Source: an uncultured Candidatus Poseidoniales archaeon | Lineage (GTDB): Archaea > Thermoplasmatota > Poseidoniia > Poseidoniales > Thalassarchaeaceae | Assembly (NCBI GenBank): GCA_902573015.1 | Contig: CACGIE010000012.1 | Span: forward strand, 1-35,978 | DNA: 35,978 bases | Direction: 5' to 3' | In this document: piece by piece, positions 8,263 through 15,825 of the stretch | Position numbering within the stretch: position 1 is the first letter of the stretch | Layout of the letters: every line of letters begins with the position of its first letter | Notes under the pieces: generated by a model | What the model was told of the DNA's origin: nothing | Databases searched by the model: none | The model's input: only the letters and a program-made list of their open reading frames with translations | Made by a program: the position numbers and the translations under genes

Positions 8263-11200
8263 CTGATTAGGTAGTCCCCAGCGGTCCTTCCGGACTTTTC
8301 GGGGTCTTTCCAGAGAGAGCCTATCTTGACCCTACTTGTCTTCTTCTTGCCGACCCACTTCATCTCTGCGGTCCAATCGTTCAGGCTCCTTCCCTGGTGC
8401 ATATCGAAGAATACGGATTTCACTATCTCCCTCATCAGGTCGATGTCGCATGCATGGGTCCCGAAGGCATCGTGGACCGCCCAGAAGCTCAGATGGTCGT
8501 CCTCGCTCATCATCGTCCTCATCCTGTTTATCGAGGTCCTCATGTGGTATGCGTCGAGGGAGTGGACGAAGTTGGGGGGCATCGAGGAGTTCATCTTCCT
8601 CTTCCTTCCCTTCACCCTCTCCTTCTCGAATTTGCTGTAGTTTGGTATGGAGTACTCCCTCTGCCTCATTAGCCCTAGTATCTCTTTGGCCTCTTTGCTA
8701 TCTCCTCCGGCCTGTCTGACGATCGTCTCGAAACGAAGGCTCTCGAAATTGAACCTCTTCCCCTTTTCCAGTATTCTGTCTTTGGCGTCCCTCAGGAACT
8801 TCCTTGCCTCGGGCGCCAGTGATTCGTCCTCTTCGTACAGCTCGCAAGCCCTGAGTGCTATCCTCGCCTTGCTTTTTCCACCTTTGTGCCCCATCCAATT
8901 ATTCTTCTTGTACCAATCTGGTAGCAGACCGCTGTAGACGGAGCCGATGTGGGTTGGCTTCCCTGCCTTGGTCTTGTCAGCCCCATCCCGGCCGATGTAG
9001 TACTGGTGAACCCTGAAGCTCCCCTCATCCCCTGGCATGACGTCCCAGTACACGCCGGGCCAGAGCGCCGGCTTGCATGCCTCCGTAACTGCCCCGAGGG
9101 CCTCCTCGAGCTTTCCGTAGGCGTCTCTCGTCGCCTTGCCTATCGCCTTCATCATGATGTCCTTCATCAGAAGAGAGAGGCCGTGCTGATGCTCCCATAG
9201 ACTACCGTCAGGGTAGGCGAAGAGCTCGGCCAGATCGCCCCCTTTCGCAATTATCGCATCGTGGAGCCCGCTTCCCTGTGCCCAGAGGTTCACTGGCACC
9301 TCATCCCTGAGTAGCTTGGCCCACTTGTCGGCTCTCCCCTTCGAGAAACCACTTCCTACCTTCTTCTTGGCATGCTGCTGGTAGTGACTGACGGGCAGTC
9401 TCTCACCCAGTCTCCTCGCCTCTACAAATTCCAGATACGCCTCCTCGAACTCGACTGTTATCTCCTTCCTCTCGGCCTCCTCCTCCTCGCTGAGAACTCT
9501 AGGGAGCGGCATCGAGAAGTCAGGCCTGCCCTGTCCCTTCCTTCCCTCAAGGCACTTCAGCATGTCATTGCTGCCATAGACCCTGACGATTGTGGGTTGC
9601 TTTGCCAGGCTCCTAGTGAAGATCTTCTCTAGGCACTCCTCTATCAGGGACTCCTTGACTCCTATCTCCCCGAGGAACTCGCGAATCTTGTCTCTTCCGG
9701 CCTTATCCGCCTCCTTAGCCACCTCCGAGTACAGATCCAGTGGGCCCCTTCCCGAGTCGATGACGTTCGTGAGTCTGGCGAGCCTGACGTCACCTAGAAG
9801 CGAGGCCACGTGCTGGTAGCCATTGCAGGACGCATCGAGATAGACGGGCTGGCCGCTCTCGATGCTCTCCCACCCCTCGCCCTCGCCTCTTTCGAACTCG
9901 GACCACACCCTGTCCAGCTCGATAAGTGAGGCTAGCCTCTGGAAGTCAGTCCTCTTGCTGTACATCCTCTGGTCCAGTCCCAGTTCTACCAGGTACTGAT
10001 CCGGATGCCTGCCAATCTCCCTGAGTAATTTGAGGTTCTCTGTCACCCATTCGTCCCTGTACTCAAATTTCTGGTTCTTCTTGGCAGGGCCACTCTTCCA
10101 CCTCGAGGAGCGATTTCCGCCGTCATCAGGCTTGTCGAGGACCTCGATGCCCTCCATCAGGTTGTGGACATGGACATGGAACCAGAACCTGCCCCTCTCC
10201 CCCATGGGTTTCCATTCCTTGAAGCGCAATAGTGCTCTGCTAAGATCTCCCTTCTGCGGGCTTAGCAGCTGGCACCTCGGTACCATCCTCCCTCTGAAGT
10301 CGCACATCCAGGAGTGCCAGAAGACGTTCCCATTGTGTTCGATTATCCTCCTGCACCACTCGAGTACCATTCTCCTCTCGACATCGCCATTGTCCCCCTT
10401 CCCATCGAAGAATGCGGGTTCAAAAACCCCTTTTGGCATGATTCTCTTTATCCTGTCCTCCTTGTCCACCAGTCCGCCATCCAGGACAGTACCTCCGTCC
10501 ATCTGGAAACTGCAAACCTTCTCCAAAAGGTCTAGGTTGATTTCCCATTGGGTTTCTTGCAGTGTATTCATAGCCCTCATGATGTCGACTCCAGGCACGC
10601 ATCTCACGGTCTTGGCCATCTTCGGAACATCTCCTCCCATCTCTACCTCTCCCGTCTCGAGGTTCCTGACCTCCACTTCGAACATCTCGTAGTCACTTGT
10701 GTTGCTCGATATCTTGCGATCCCTCAGTAGCCCTCCAGCCCTGATTCCGCCCAACCACTCGTGCTTGTCCGGGGGGCAGTACATCCACCTATCTCTATCG
10801 CCTCTGAGCCATCTGTAGATGGCATTCTGGCGACCTTCCTCGAAGTCCTCCATTTTCGACTTCCCAATTATATCCTCGAGCTTCTTGGTGAACACGAGGT
10901 TGTTTGGGTATGGCTTTGGGCCCCTGCTCTTCGCCAGGGATTCGTCACCATCGAGGTAGTAGGACGTGTATTGCGCTGGAGTCATCTTCGCCGGGCGCAG
11001 TAGGCGCTCCCTCTTCATCTCGATAATAATGTTGTAAACGAACTTGAGGGTGTTGTGTTCATTGCATTCTTCGACGTTCTTGCTCTTCCCTACTCCTTGC
11101 AGGCTCCCGAATCCCTTGTTCCTGAATCTCTCCAGGGCCTCTTCTTCTTCTTCCTCCAAAGCGAACTTCTTCTGATCAAGACCCGCTTCCTTCCTCTTCT

Positions 11201-12461
11201 TCTTGTCGCCATATATCTCCAAAGCCTTGGCTCCCTCGCTCTCGATGTGCCTCCTAACTCTGGTCCTGACGTCTGGGAAGAAATTGATCCCAGCAGCCCA
11301 CACAAACATCCATCTCCACTCCCTCGGAGGCTCGACTTCCTCATCCAACAGTTTGGCTATCGTCATTCTGATTCGCTTCCTGTGGTGGAGGACGCTGAGG
11401 TTGGCCCCCATCCTCTCACGGTGTTTCTTGATCCTATCACGATCGATTTCACCCGTCTTACTGTCCGCGAAGTCTTCGGTGAATTCCTTCCTGGCCCTTT
11501 TTGCAGACACGAAGCACCCATTTGCCTTTGCGAACTCGAATAGCTGCTTCCCCTCGTTCACGTCCGAGCGCCATTCGAAGACCTCCCTATCTTCAGCCAT
11601 GGTGTTCGAAGAGTGGGAAATCAGGCACCTGGCCACCTCGTTGGCGACCTTCTCGACCACGTTCATCCTCCCATCCATCTTCCACCAATCCTCCAAGTCT
11701 ATCGATTGGTGGAACCCCTTGTCGAGCTGATCGAGGTGGAAGTCCCGCGCACTGGGTTCCAACCTGCCATTGATCTTCCGGATAACCGAAAGCTGCCTCC
11801 CCTCCATGCATTTGGTGGAACCAATTATCCTTTCATCGATTATCTCCTCTATCTTCTTCCGCACCCTCTCCCATGATTCGAGTGCCTCCTCTCTCTCCTC
11901 GTTTCTGTCCTCGTTCGAGAGGAACTTCGGGGAGGCCTCTCCTGCCGCGGCCTCCTCCACCTTGTCCTGTATCCAGGTTTTGAACTCGAAGTGCCCTGGG
12001 GTAAGGTCAGACTCCTCCCTGAGCCTGATTCTCGCCGGCTCGTCGTCTATCGACTTGGTCCTGTTGTCATTTTTGTCGTAGAAACCGATCTTCCTGAGCC
12101 TCGAGCTCTTCCATGTTCTCCAACCTCGTGATGCCCCCTTCGGTGGGGGAAGCCTCTTGCCCCGTTCGTAATTCCTGGAGAAGTAAGATCCGATCTTGTC
12201 CCTGTTAGTCGAAGCCTCGGGTTCAAACTCATCCTCTTCTTTTATCGGATCCTCATAGTCTACGTAGACCCCTTGCTTATTCGTGTAACTGAGCCTCAGT
12301 CTCGTCGAAGCGCCACATTCTCCACACTTCCTCACAGAGTCCCATTTGCTGTACACCTTACCCTTCTTCTTAGCATTCTTCGGTAGCGATAAGGAGACTT
12401 CGAATTTGTAGTCGCAGCGCCAGCAGACTATGCCATGGGTTCTGGACGTTTTCCCCGCCAT
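8259..12461 (-). CDS. Single-subunit (T7/mitochondrial-type) DNA-directed RNA polymerase
   Basis: A 1400-residue protein carrying the key polymerase motifs of the single-subunit family. Motif A is LDASCNGYQHVASLL with the metal-binding Asp876 (T7 Asp537). Motif B runs RSLAKQPTIVRVYG, with Arg950, Lys954 and Tyr962 at the same spacing as T7 Arg627, Lys631 and Tyr639. MPPNFVHSLDAYHM matches the T7 segment PNFVHSQDGSH. Motif C is VHDAFGTHACD with Asp1331 (T7 Asp812). The tyrosine in motif B is the residue that favours ribonucleotides in this family. The N terminus adds a zinc ribbon (Cys13, Cys16, Cys46, Cys49) and about 650 residues I cannot assign. At 1400 residues it is much longer than T7 polymerase (883) and nearer in size to mitochondrial enzymes. 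It is expected to transcribe the element's genes. Its own gene has a host-like TATA box and no AACTTGCAA motif. All catalytic residues are present and the frame is intact. Confidence 0.95.
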   Translation of the reverse strand: MAGKTSRTHGIVCWRCDYKFEVSLSLPKNAKKKGKVYSKWDSVRKCGECGASTRLRLSYTNKQGVYVDYEDPIKEEDEFEPEASTNRDKIGSYFSRNYERGKRLPPPKGASRGWRTWKSSRLRKIGFYDKNDNRTKSIDDEPARIRLREESDLTPGHFEFKTWIQDKVEEAAAGEASPKFLSNEDRNEEREEALESWERVRKKIEEIIDERIIGSTKCMEGRQLSVIRKINGRLEPSARDFHLDQLDKGFHQSIDLEDWWKMDGRMNVVEKVANEVARCLISHSSNTMAEDREVFEWRSDVNEGKQLFEFAKANGCFVSAKRARKEFTEDFADSKTGEIDRDRIKKHRERMGANLSVLHHRKRIRMTIAKLLDEEVEPPREWRWMFVWAAGINFFPDVRTRVRRHIESEGAKALEIYGDKKKRKEAGLDQKKFALEEEEEEALERFRNKGFGSLQGVGKSKNVEECNEHNTLKFVYNIIIEMKRERLLRPAKMTPAQYTSYYLDGDESLAKSRGPKPYPNNLVFTKKLEDIIGKSKMEDFEEGRQNAIYRWLRGDRDRWMYCPPDKHEWLGGIRAGGLLRDRKISSNTSDYEMFEVEVRNLETGEVEMGGDVPKMAKTVRCVPGVDIMRAMNTLQETQWEINLDLLEKVCSFQMDGGTVLDGGLVDKEDRIKRIMPKGVFEPAFFDGKGDNGDVERRMVLEWCRRIIEHNGNVFWHSWMCDFRGRMVPRCQLLSPQKGDLSRALLRFKEWKPMGERGRFWFHVHVHNLMEGIEVLDKPDDGGNRSSRWKSGPAKKNQKFEYRDEWVTENLKLLREIGRHPDQYLVELGLDQRMYSKRTDFQRLASLIELDRVWSEFERGEGEGWESIESGQPVYLDASCNGYQHVASLLGDVRLARLTNVIDSGRGPLDLYSEVAKEADKAGRDKIREFLGEIGVKESLIEECLEKIFTRSLAKQPTIVRVYGSNDMLKCLEGRKGQGRPDFSMPLPRVLSEEEEAERKEITVEFEEAYLEFVEARRLGERLPVSHYQQHAKKKVGSGFSKGRADKWAKLLRDEVPVNLWAQGSGLHDAIIAKGGDLAELFAYPDGSLWEHQHGLSLLMKDIMMKAIGKATRDAYGKLEEALGAVTEACKPALWPGVYWDVMPGDEGSFRVHQYYIGRDGADKTKAGKPTHIGSVYSGLLPDWYKKNNWMGHKGGKSKARIALRACELYEEDESLAPEARKFLRDAKDRILEKGKRFNFESLRFETIVRQAGGDSKEAKEILGLMRQREYSIPNYSKFEKERVKGRKRKMNSSMPPNFVHSLDAYHMRTSINRMRTMMSEDDHLSFWAVHDAFGTHACDIDLMREIVKSVFFDMHQGRSLNDWTAEMKWVGKKKTSRVKIGSLWKDPEKSGRTAGDYLIS

Positions 12462-12483
12462 GATTGCCCATCGGTATTGTTGA

Positions 12484-12490
12484 CATAAAA
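12484..12490 (-). promoter_or_regulatory. TATA-like box of the RNA polymerase gene
   Basis: On the minus strand TTTTATG lies about 23-29 bases before the polymerase ATG at 12461, the normal archaeal spacing for a leaderless transcript. No AACTTGCAA motif points at this gene. This suggests the host RNA polymerase reads it. Confidence 0.5.
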
Positions 12491-12496
12491 CTACTC

Positions 12497-12511
12497 AACT
12501 TGCAAATTTAG
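12497..12511 (+). promoter_or_regulatory. AACTTGCAA promoter-like motif, copy 2
   Basis: AACTTGCAA, then ATTTA, then a G at 12511. It lies in the divergent region between the polymerase gene and the plus-strand operon, 47 bases upstream of copy 3. The two may act as a tandem promoter for the gene at 12592. Confidence 0.6.
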
Positions 12512-12543
12512 ACTGGATACTCGTCAAAAATCTCCAGAAAATA

Positions 12544-12558
12544 AACTTGCAATTAATG
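12544..12558 (+). promoter_or_regulatory. AACTTGCAA promoter-like motif, copy 3
   Basis: AACTTGCAA, then TTAAT, then a G at 12558. The predicted transcript would begin with GAGGT, as would that of copy 7. The G is the first base of a perfect hairpin. Confidence 0.68.
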
Positions 12559-12577
12559 AGGTGGGCTTGCCCACCTC
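12558..12577 (+). promoter_or_regulatory. Perfect 9-bp hairpin at the predicted 5' end of the operon mRNA
   Basis: GAGGTGGGC and GCCCACCTC pair perfectly around a two-base loop (TT); a real RNA would open one or two pairs. The stem starts exactly at the proposed first transcribed base and ends 14 bases before the ATG at 12592. It could protect the 5' end or act as a regulator-binding site. Confidence 0.55.
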
Positions 12578-12591
12578 AAGGATGTGAGAAA

Positions 12592-13059
12592 ATGAAAGAT
12601 GGAAATGATATGGATAAAAACGGCAGTGTCGTGCTGCCAGAACTAACAGATGATGACAGAGACAGGGCTGAGAGCGAGGATAACTTGGCGTGGGCATATA
12701 GCCTGATGGAGTGGTACTCCCATGGAGCAGTGCACAAAGCGGAGGACCTTGGTTTGGTCTTCCAGGTGATAAAGGACCCAGAGTCGGACGAGTGTGGAAT
12801 CCGGGTCCTCTCCGCCTTTGAGGCTGAAACCTGCCTCACGTTCCTAGCCATGTTGGAGAGGACCTTCGTAAAGGCCCACTACAAGGTCGAAATAGAGCCC
12901 TACTTAGTTCTCCGTCCCTACACGCCGGCACCAGCCCACTCGCCCAGCTTCATGGTCGAAGAGCAAAATCGCGAGGATGAAGAGAACCCTCGGGAAGTGA
13001 GTGCTTCTGAGTCGCCTAAGGGGGGTACTGAGAGGCCAATAGCGATGGAGGTGGTCTAG
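12592..13059 (+). CDS. Hypothetical acidic protein, first gene of the ubiquitin-like module
   Basis: A 155-residue protein from the ATG at 12592. An in-frame TTG at 12547 lies inside the promoter-like motif and is unlikely to be used. The sequence is strongly acidic at both ends. The middle looks folded and helical (NLAWAYSLMEWYSHGAVHKAE), followed by VLSAFEAETCLTFLAMLE and a beta-rich HYKVEIEPYLVLRPY. The last 40 residues look disordered. No family is recognised. The next gene starts directly after its stop, so they form one operon; a GGAGGTGG just before this stop serves the next gene. Confidence 0.65.
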   Translation: MKDGNDMDKNGSVVLPELTDDDRDRAESEDNLAWAYSLMEWYSHGAVHKAEDLGLVFQVIKDPESDECGIRVLSAFEAETCLTFLAMLERTFVKAHYKVEIEPYLVLRPYTPAPAHSPSFMVEEQNREDEENPREVSASESPKGGTERPIAMEVV

Positions 13060-13305
13060 ATGCAGACAACAAAGAGCGAAGATGGTGGCACACCCCTCCC
13101 CCCCGAATCCAACCAGGATGGCGTAGGGACAGGGAAGGCCGTCCACCCGAATGCATACCACTCCGAGGCCTGCATGTCCTCGAGACAGGATGGGACGAGG
13201 TACTGCGGCTGGCTTTTGCATGGTCATCCATGGTGTGGGACCCACGGGCACCAGTGCGAAGACCTAGAACCCGAGGAGCCCGATATGAAAGGGAGGGGGC
13301 CGTGA
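13060..13305 (+). CDS. Small Cys/His-rich hypothetical protein
   Basis: An 81-residue protein beginning immediately after the previous stop, with GGAGGTGG about seven bases upstream of the ATG. The first third is polar and probably disordered. The middle contains regularly spaced metal ligands (HPNAYHSEACMSS, then YCGWLLHGHPWCGTHGHQCED), which suggests a small zinc-binding fold. Its stop overlaps the next start by one base. Function unknown; position suggests a component of the same operon. Confidence 0.6.
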   Translation: MQTTKSEDGGTPLPPESNQDGVGTGKAVHPNAYHSEACMSSRQDGTRYCGWLLHGHPWCGTHGHQCEDLEPEEPDMKGRGP

Positions 13306-13634
13306 TGTGGATCTTCACCACAAGCGGGTTCCTGAGCATCGTACAGCACAAGGACGCAGATGGGCACTTCCAGATCAAATCGAGAGTGAGAGTGCCTCTC
13401 GAGGTGCTCTGGCCGGACCACGAGATCATGGAGATAGGCTGGGCCGACTACAGATACAGGATAAACATCAGGAAGGACGACGCTATTCCCGTGTTAGTCG
13501 AGGAGATCAGGAAGGTCCTCTACACCAGCTTCAAGGACGAGTGCAGGGAGGACGAGGACTATCACCACGCCCTGTCTAGGGTCTGGTCCACGATGTACAA
13601 CTTCCAGACTCTCTGTGAGGGCAGGCGCCAATGA
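13305..13634 (+). CDS. Small conserved protein of the MW-x-FT...GF-S-V-V type
   Basis: A 109-residue protein. The start at 13305 is chosen because the ATG overlaps the upstream TGA by one base and follows GGGAGGGGG; the longer frame from 13230 would overlap the preceding gene. The N terminus MWIFTTSGFLSIVQHKD and the later IKSRVRVPLEVLWP, YRYRINI and YTSFKDECREDEDYHHALSRVWSTMYNF follow the pattern of a small uncharacterised family that I recognise from many bacterial genomes, with a beta-rich first half and helical end. No catalytic role is known to me. Confidence 0.65.
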   Translation: MWIFTTSGFLSIVQHKDADGHFQIKSRVRVPLEVLWPDHEIMEIGWADYRYRINIRKDDAIPVLVEEIRKVLYTSFKDECREDEDYHHALSRVWSTMYNFQTLCEGRRQ

Positions 13635-14563
13635 GGGAACTTGCAAGTGGGACGATGAAGATTGAACCACTTGATTCGGAACTGTACCAAGACGCGACCA
13701 CTGGGAGCTGGTTGCAGAGGGGCGGGTCCAGAATCGGGAAACCAGACGAGATAGACACCTCTGTACACGGAGAGTCCCCTAGGGAGAAGGCTCTGAGGAG
13801 ACAGGCCGTCACAGAGACGCTAGCCCCGCTGGACTTGCTTATCCAGATGCCACCTCCCGAACTGAGGGGTCTCGAACTCCTCCTCGACGTCCTCTCCTCA
13901 TGCGAGTCATTTCGCGTCACCTCAAGAGGGGGCGGCCTGGTAATCTGCAGACTCGACGAGGATGTGGATATCGAGATTCGAGTCGAGTACATGATAAGGG
14001 CGAGGCTCGAGATTCCCTGGGAGGGAAACGACTCTCTTAGCGGACTGCGCCCTCCCAACGATTTGCATCTGGCTTGCTCCATGCAACTAGTCGACAGCGA
14101 GTCAAGATGGCTGGCGGTGAATAACCACGGGAAGGATCGGGTAAGGGTGTGCCTGAGTAGCTACTACAGACTCTCTCCCGCAGAAGGCCGGAGGTGGGAT
14201 TGGGAGGAATATGACCTCCAAATCGAACTTGGTCAAGGGCCTTGGATGGAGGATCCTAGAACCGGGTTGTCGGTTCCAGATCTCGCTGCTCTCCTCCCTG
14301 TTACTGACTCCATCGTGTCATGGGCCCTCTGGGCCCAGTCCGGTTTCCCAAACCCCCCGGAATCGTTCATACTCGCCTACGAGCAACTGACCTCTCCCTA
14401 CGCATTCGATGGGTGCCTGCCAGAGTACATGACGGATGAGAACGGCTGGGAACCGTGGGACGACGAGTTCCAACAATCCATTTTCTGGGAGAGGCTTCTG
14501 GAGTCGGGGACCAGAGCCAGGAGGCACCCACAAAGAACTTGCAATGTCAGTGTCAGTGGTTGA
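13631..14563 (+). CDS. Unknown protein, possible E2-like (UBC/RWD) partner A
   Basis: A 310-residue protein whose ATG overlaps the previous stop. A second ATG at 13655 sits nine bases after an AACTTGCAA motif, so both starts may be used. Features that recall an E2 fold are a hydrophobic beta region (VDIEIRVEYMIRARLEIPW), then HGKDRVRVCLSSYYR with a candidate catalytic Cys174 seven residues after a histidine, then a helix SIVSWALWAQSGFPNPPESF that resembles the segment after the E2 active site. The next gene is a relative, sharing RGL-x-LL-x-VL near the start and VTD...WA-x-SGF. An E2 is expected in an operon with E1, ubiquitin-like and JAB genes. This is inference: no HPN box or proline-rich YP-x-x-PP loop is clear. 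Confidence 0.7.
   Translation: MRELASGTMKIEPLDSELYQDATTGSWLQRGGSRIGKPDEIDTSVHGESPREKALRRQAVTETLAPLDLLIQMPPPELRGLELLLDVLSSCESFRVTSRGGGLVICRLDEDVDIEIRVEYMIRARLEIPWEGNDSLSGLRPPNDLHLACSMQLVDSESRWLAVNNHGKDRVRVCLSSYYRLSPAEGRRWDWEEYDLQIELGQGPWMEDPRTGLSVPDLAALLPVTDSIVSWALWAQSGFPNPPESFILAYEQLTSPYAFDGCLPEYMTDENGWEPWDDEFQQSIFWERLLESGTRARRHPQRTCNVSVSG
13638..13646 (+). promoter_or_regulatory. AACTTGCAA motif, copy 4 (weak context)
   Basis: The nonamer lies at the very start of the gene at 13631, nine bases before an in-frame ATG at 13655. The following bases (GTGGG) are not AT-rich and the sixth is A, so it lacks the other promoter features. It may be a weak internal promoter or a coincidence. Confidence 0.3.
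14536..14550 (+). promoter_or_regulatory. AACTTGCAA motif, copy 5
   Basis: The nonamer runs into the ATG at 14544 (its last A is the A of ATG), inside the end of the preceding gene. A G does occur six bases on at 14550, but the five intervening bases (TGTCA) are mixed. If transcription begins at that G, translation would need a downstream GTG or ATG. Confidence 0.4.
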
Positions 14564-15353
14564 GGAATCGGTAGAAGAGAGAAGGCGGATGAACGAGTGG
14601 ATGGCCATCGAGGCCAACTTGGCCTCGGAGGATCTGAGGGAGATGATGCCCAGGGAGGAATGGAGGGGGCTCACGCTTTTGGTCAGCGTGCTGCACTCCT
14701 CGAAGGCATGCACCTCCATCGAGAGGGGGCGCATCGTGGCTCTGTATGACAGGGAGGTCGAGGTAGTCCTGATGTTCGAGTCGATGCTGATCAGGCGCAT
14801 AGACTGGCTAGCAGCCAACTCCAGTACTAACCCGCTGGTAAAGCCAGATTGCCACTTGCAAATCATCGTCAGGAGGAGATCGACAATGGCTGGACGGATA
14901 CTCCATCCGCATGAGAGGGACCTATGGAGCACCTCCCCGTGCATCGTAGCCACCGGTGCCGAGGGGCTGCCAGTGACGGACCTAGCCTCCTCCTTCGTAC
15001 TATGGGCTGACTCCGGTTTCCAACGTGAGCCCGAGACCCTGGTGGAGCAGGTCGCTTTAGTCAAGGGACCCGAGTCGTACGAAGAATTCCTCGAGGATAA
15101 GAAGCGCAGGGACAGGGAAAAGCGGCGCAGCCTCGAGAATCTCAGGAGGCGGTCCGTGATGGAAGCCACAAGGAGGCACCACGAGGAGGAGGGAAGGCGA
15201 CTCCTCCAAGACGAACTGGACCGAATCAGCGCCATGGGCTGGAGGGAGTTGATTCAGATGGAGAGGGATCTCTCAAATTCCCCCTGGGGGGTGAACCAGA
15301 GCATCAGGGCCGCGTCACAGGCGATATTGTATCCAGAGGAGAGAGAGATATGA
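14544..15353 (+). CDS. Unknown protein, possible E2-like partner B with coiled-coil tail
   Basis: A 269-residue protein overlapping the previous gene by 20 bases. It is a relative of that protein: EWRGLTLLVSVLHSSKACTS and VTDLASSFVLWADSGFQREP match its RGLELLLDVLSS and VTDSIVSWALWAQSGFPNPP. An E2-like reading is possible: strands VEVVLMFE and CHLQIIVRRR, then HPHERDLWSTSPCIV with candidate Cys133, then the helix. The last 90 residues, from LEDKKRRDREKRRS onward, are highly charged and likely coiled-coil. The longer upstream frame is rejected because it would lie inside the previous gene. No Shine-Dalgarno sequence is visible. The next ATG (15350) overlaps its stop. Confidence 0.7.
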   Translation: MSVSVVEESVEERRRMNEWMAIEANLASEDLREMMPREEWRGLTLLVSVLHSSKACTSIERGRIVALYDREVEVVLMFESMLIRRIDWLAANSSTNPLVKPDCHLQIIVRRRSTMAGRILHPHERDLWSTSPCIVATGAEGLPVTDLASSFVLWADSGFQREPETLVEQVALVKGPESYEEFLEDKKRRDREKRRSLENLRRRSVMEATRRHHEEEGRRLLQDELDRISAMGWRELIQMERDLSNSPWGVNQSIRAASQAILYPEEREI

Positions 15354-15409
15354 TTCGGGAGTTCAAATACTTAGCATCCACAATTAGAAACATCGAGGAG
15401 GTACGGATT

Positions 15410-15631
15410 ATGGAAAACGACAGAACAACCACCACGGTCGAGATCGCTGACCAGTCCGGGCACTCCACGCTGCAACTGACGAAGGAAGAGACTCTCGAGA
15501 GAGTCTCGGACTCGCCAGGAGCGTGGGTCTTCGCAAACAACCAGATGGTACAACCCGGACAGCTGCAGAATGCTGACTGGGGCACCATTGGTACTGTGAG
15601 GATTGTGCCCGGTCTCGTTGGCGGGGCTTGA
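15410..15631 (+). CDS. Ubiquitin-like protein 1, ends Gly-Gly-Ala
   Basis: A 73-residue beta-grasp protein from the ATG at 15410, which follows GAGGTACGG; an in-frame ATG at 15350 overlapping the previous stop would add 20 residues. The order of elements matches ubiquitin: strand TTVEIADQSG, strand STLQLTK, helix start ETLERVS, then WVFANNQMVQPGQL at the place of LIFAGKQLEDGRTL, then GTVRIVPGLVGG at the place of LHLVLRLRGG. The C terminus is Gly-Gly-Ala, so one residue must be trimmed before E1 could activate it. A JAB protease in the same cluster could do that. A near-identical paralogue follows. The start choice is supported by alignment with that paralogue. Confidence 0.88.
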   Translation: MENDRTTTTVEIADQSGHSTLQLTKEETLERVSDSPGAWVFANNQMVQPGQLQNADWGTIGTVRIVPGLVGGA

Positions 15632-15665
15632 GCTACCATTAGGTGACGGATTGATGAAGACCCAT

Positions 15666-15686
15666 TGGGGGGAAGTACCCCTCCCA
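15666..15686 (+). terminator. GC-rich hairpin after ubiquitin-like gene 1
   Basis: TGGGGGG pairs with CCTCCCA-type sequence (six Watson-Crick pairs and one G-T) around a seven-base loop. It lies 35 bases after the stop and 15 bases before a promoter-like motif. No T-run follows, so termination is a guess. Confidence 0.4.
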
Positions 15687-15700
15687 TACGGGATATATGA

Positions 15701-15715
15701 AACTTGCAATTTAAG
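15701..15715 (+). promoter_or_regulatory. AACTTGCAA promoter-like motif, copy 6
   Basis: AACTTGCAA, then TTTAA, then a G at 15715. It lies 67 bases upstream of copy 7 and points at ubiquitin-like gene 2. Confidence 0.65.
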
Positions 15716-15767
15716 AGCAAAGAAATAATTAAACACCTGTGATGCGTAGCATTTACTCCGCAAAAAT

Positions 15768-15782
15768 AACTTGCAATTATTG
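15768..15782 (+). promoter_or_regulatory. AACTTGCAA promoter-like motif, copy 7
   Basis: AACTTGCAA, then TTATT, then a G at 15782. The predicted transcript starts GAGGT, as for copy 3, and reaches the ATG at 15826 after 44 bases that include GGAGGT. Confidence 0.68.
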
Positions 15783-15825
15783 AGGTAAACAAATGATAGA
15801 ACATTCGAGAGAAGGAGGTAACCAT

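Larger units (their letters stand above)
15632..15825 (+). promoter_or_regulatory. Intergenic region between the two ubiquitin-like genes
   Basis: No gene is seen. It contains a hairpin (15666-15686), then two AACTTGCAA motifs (15701 and 15768), then a short leader with GGAGGT before the second ubiquitin-like gene. The overall layout is terminator-like hairpin followed by tandem promoter-like sites. Confidence 0.55.

Noticed and set aside
10030-10692. 220-codon plus-strand frame opposite the polymerase
   Set aside because: It mirrors the polymerase reading frame and has Ser/Leu/Pro-rich low-complexity composition with no domain.
12547-12591. TTG start at 12547 for the first module gene
   Set aside because: It lies inside the promoter-like motif and its extra residues would be encoded by the hairpin; the ATG at 12592 has a better leader.
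14853-14861. Near match CACTTGCAA inside a coding region
   Set aside because: One mismatch, no G at the right place and no nearby start codon.
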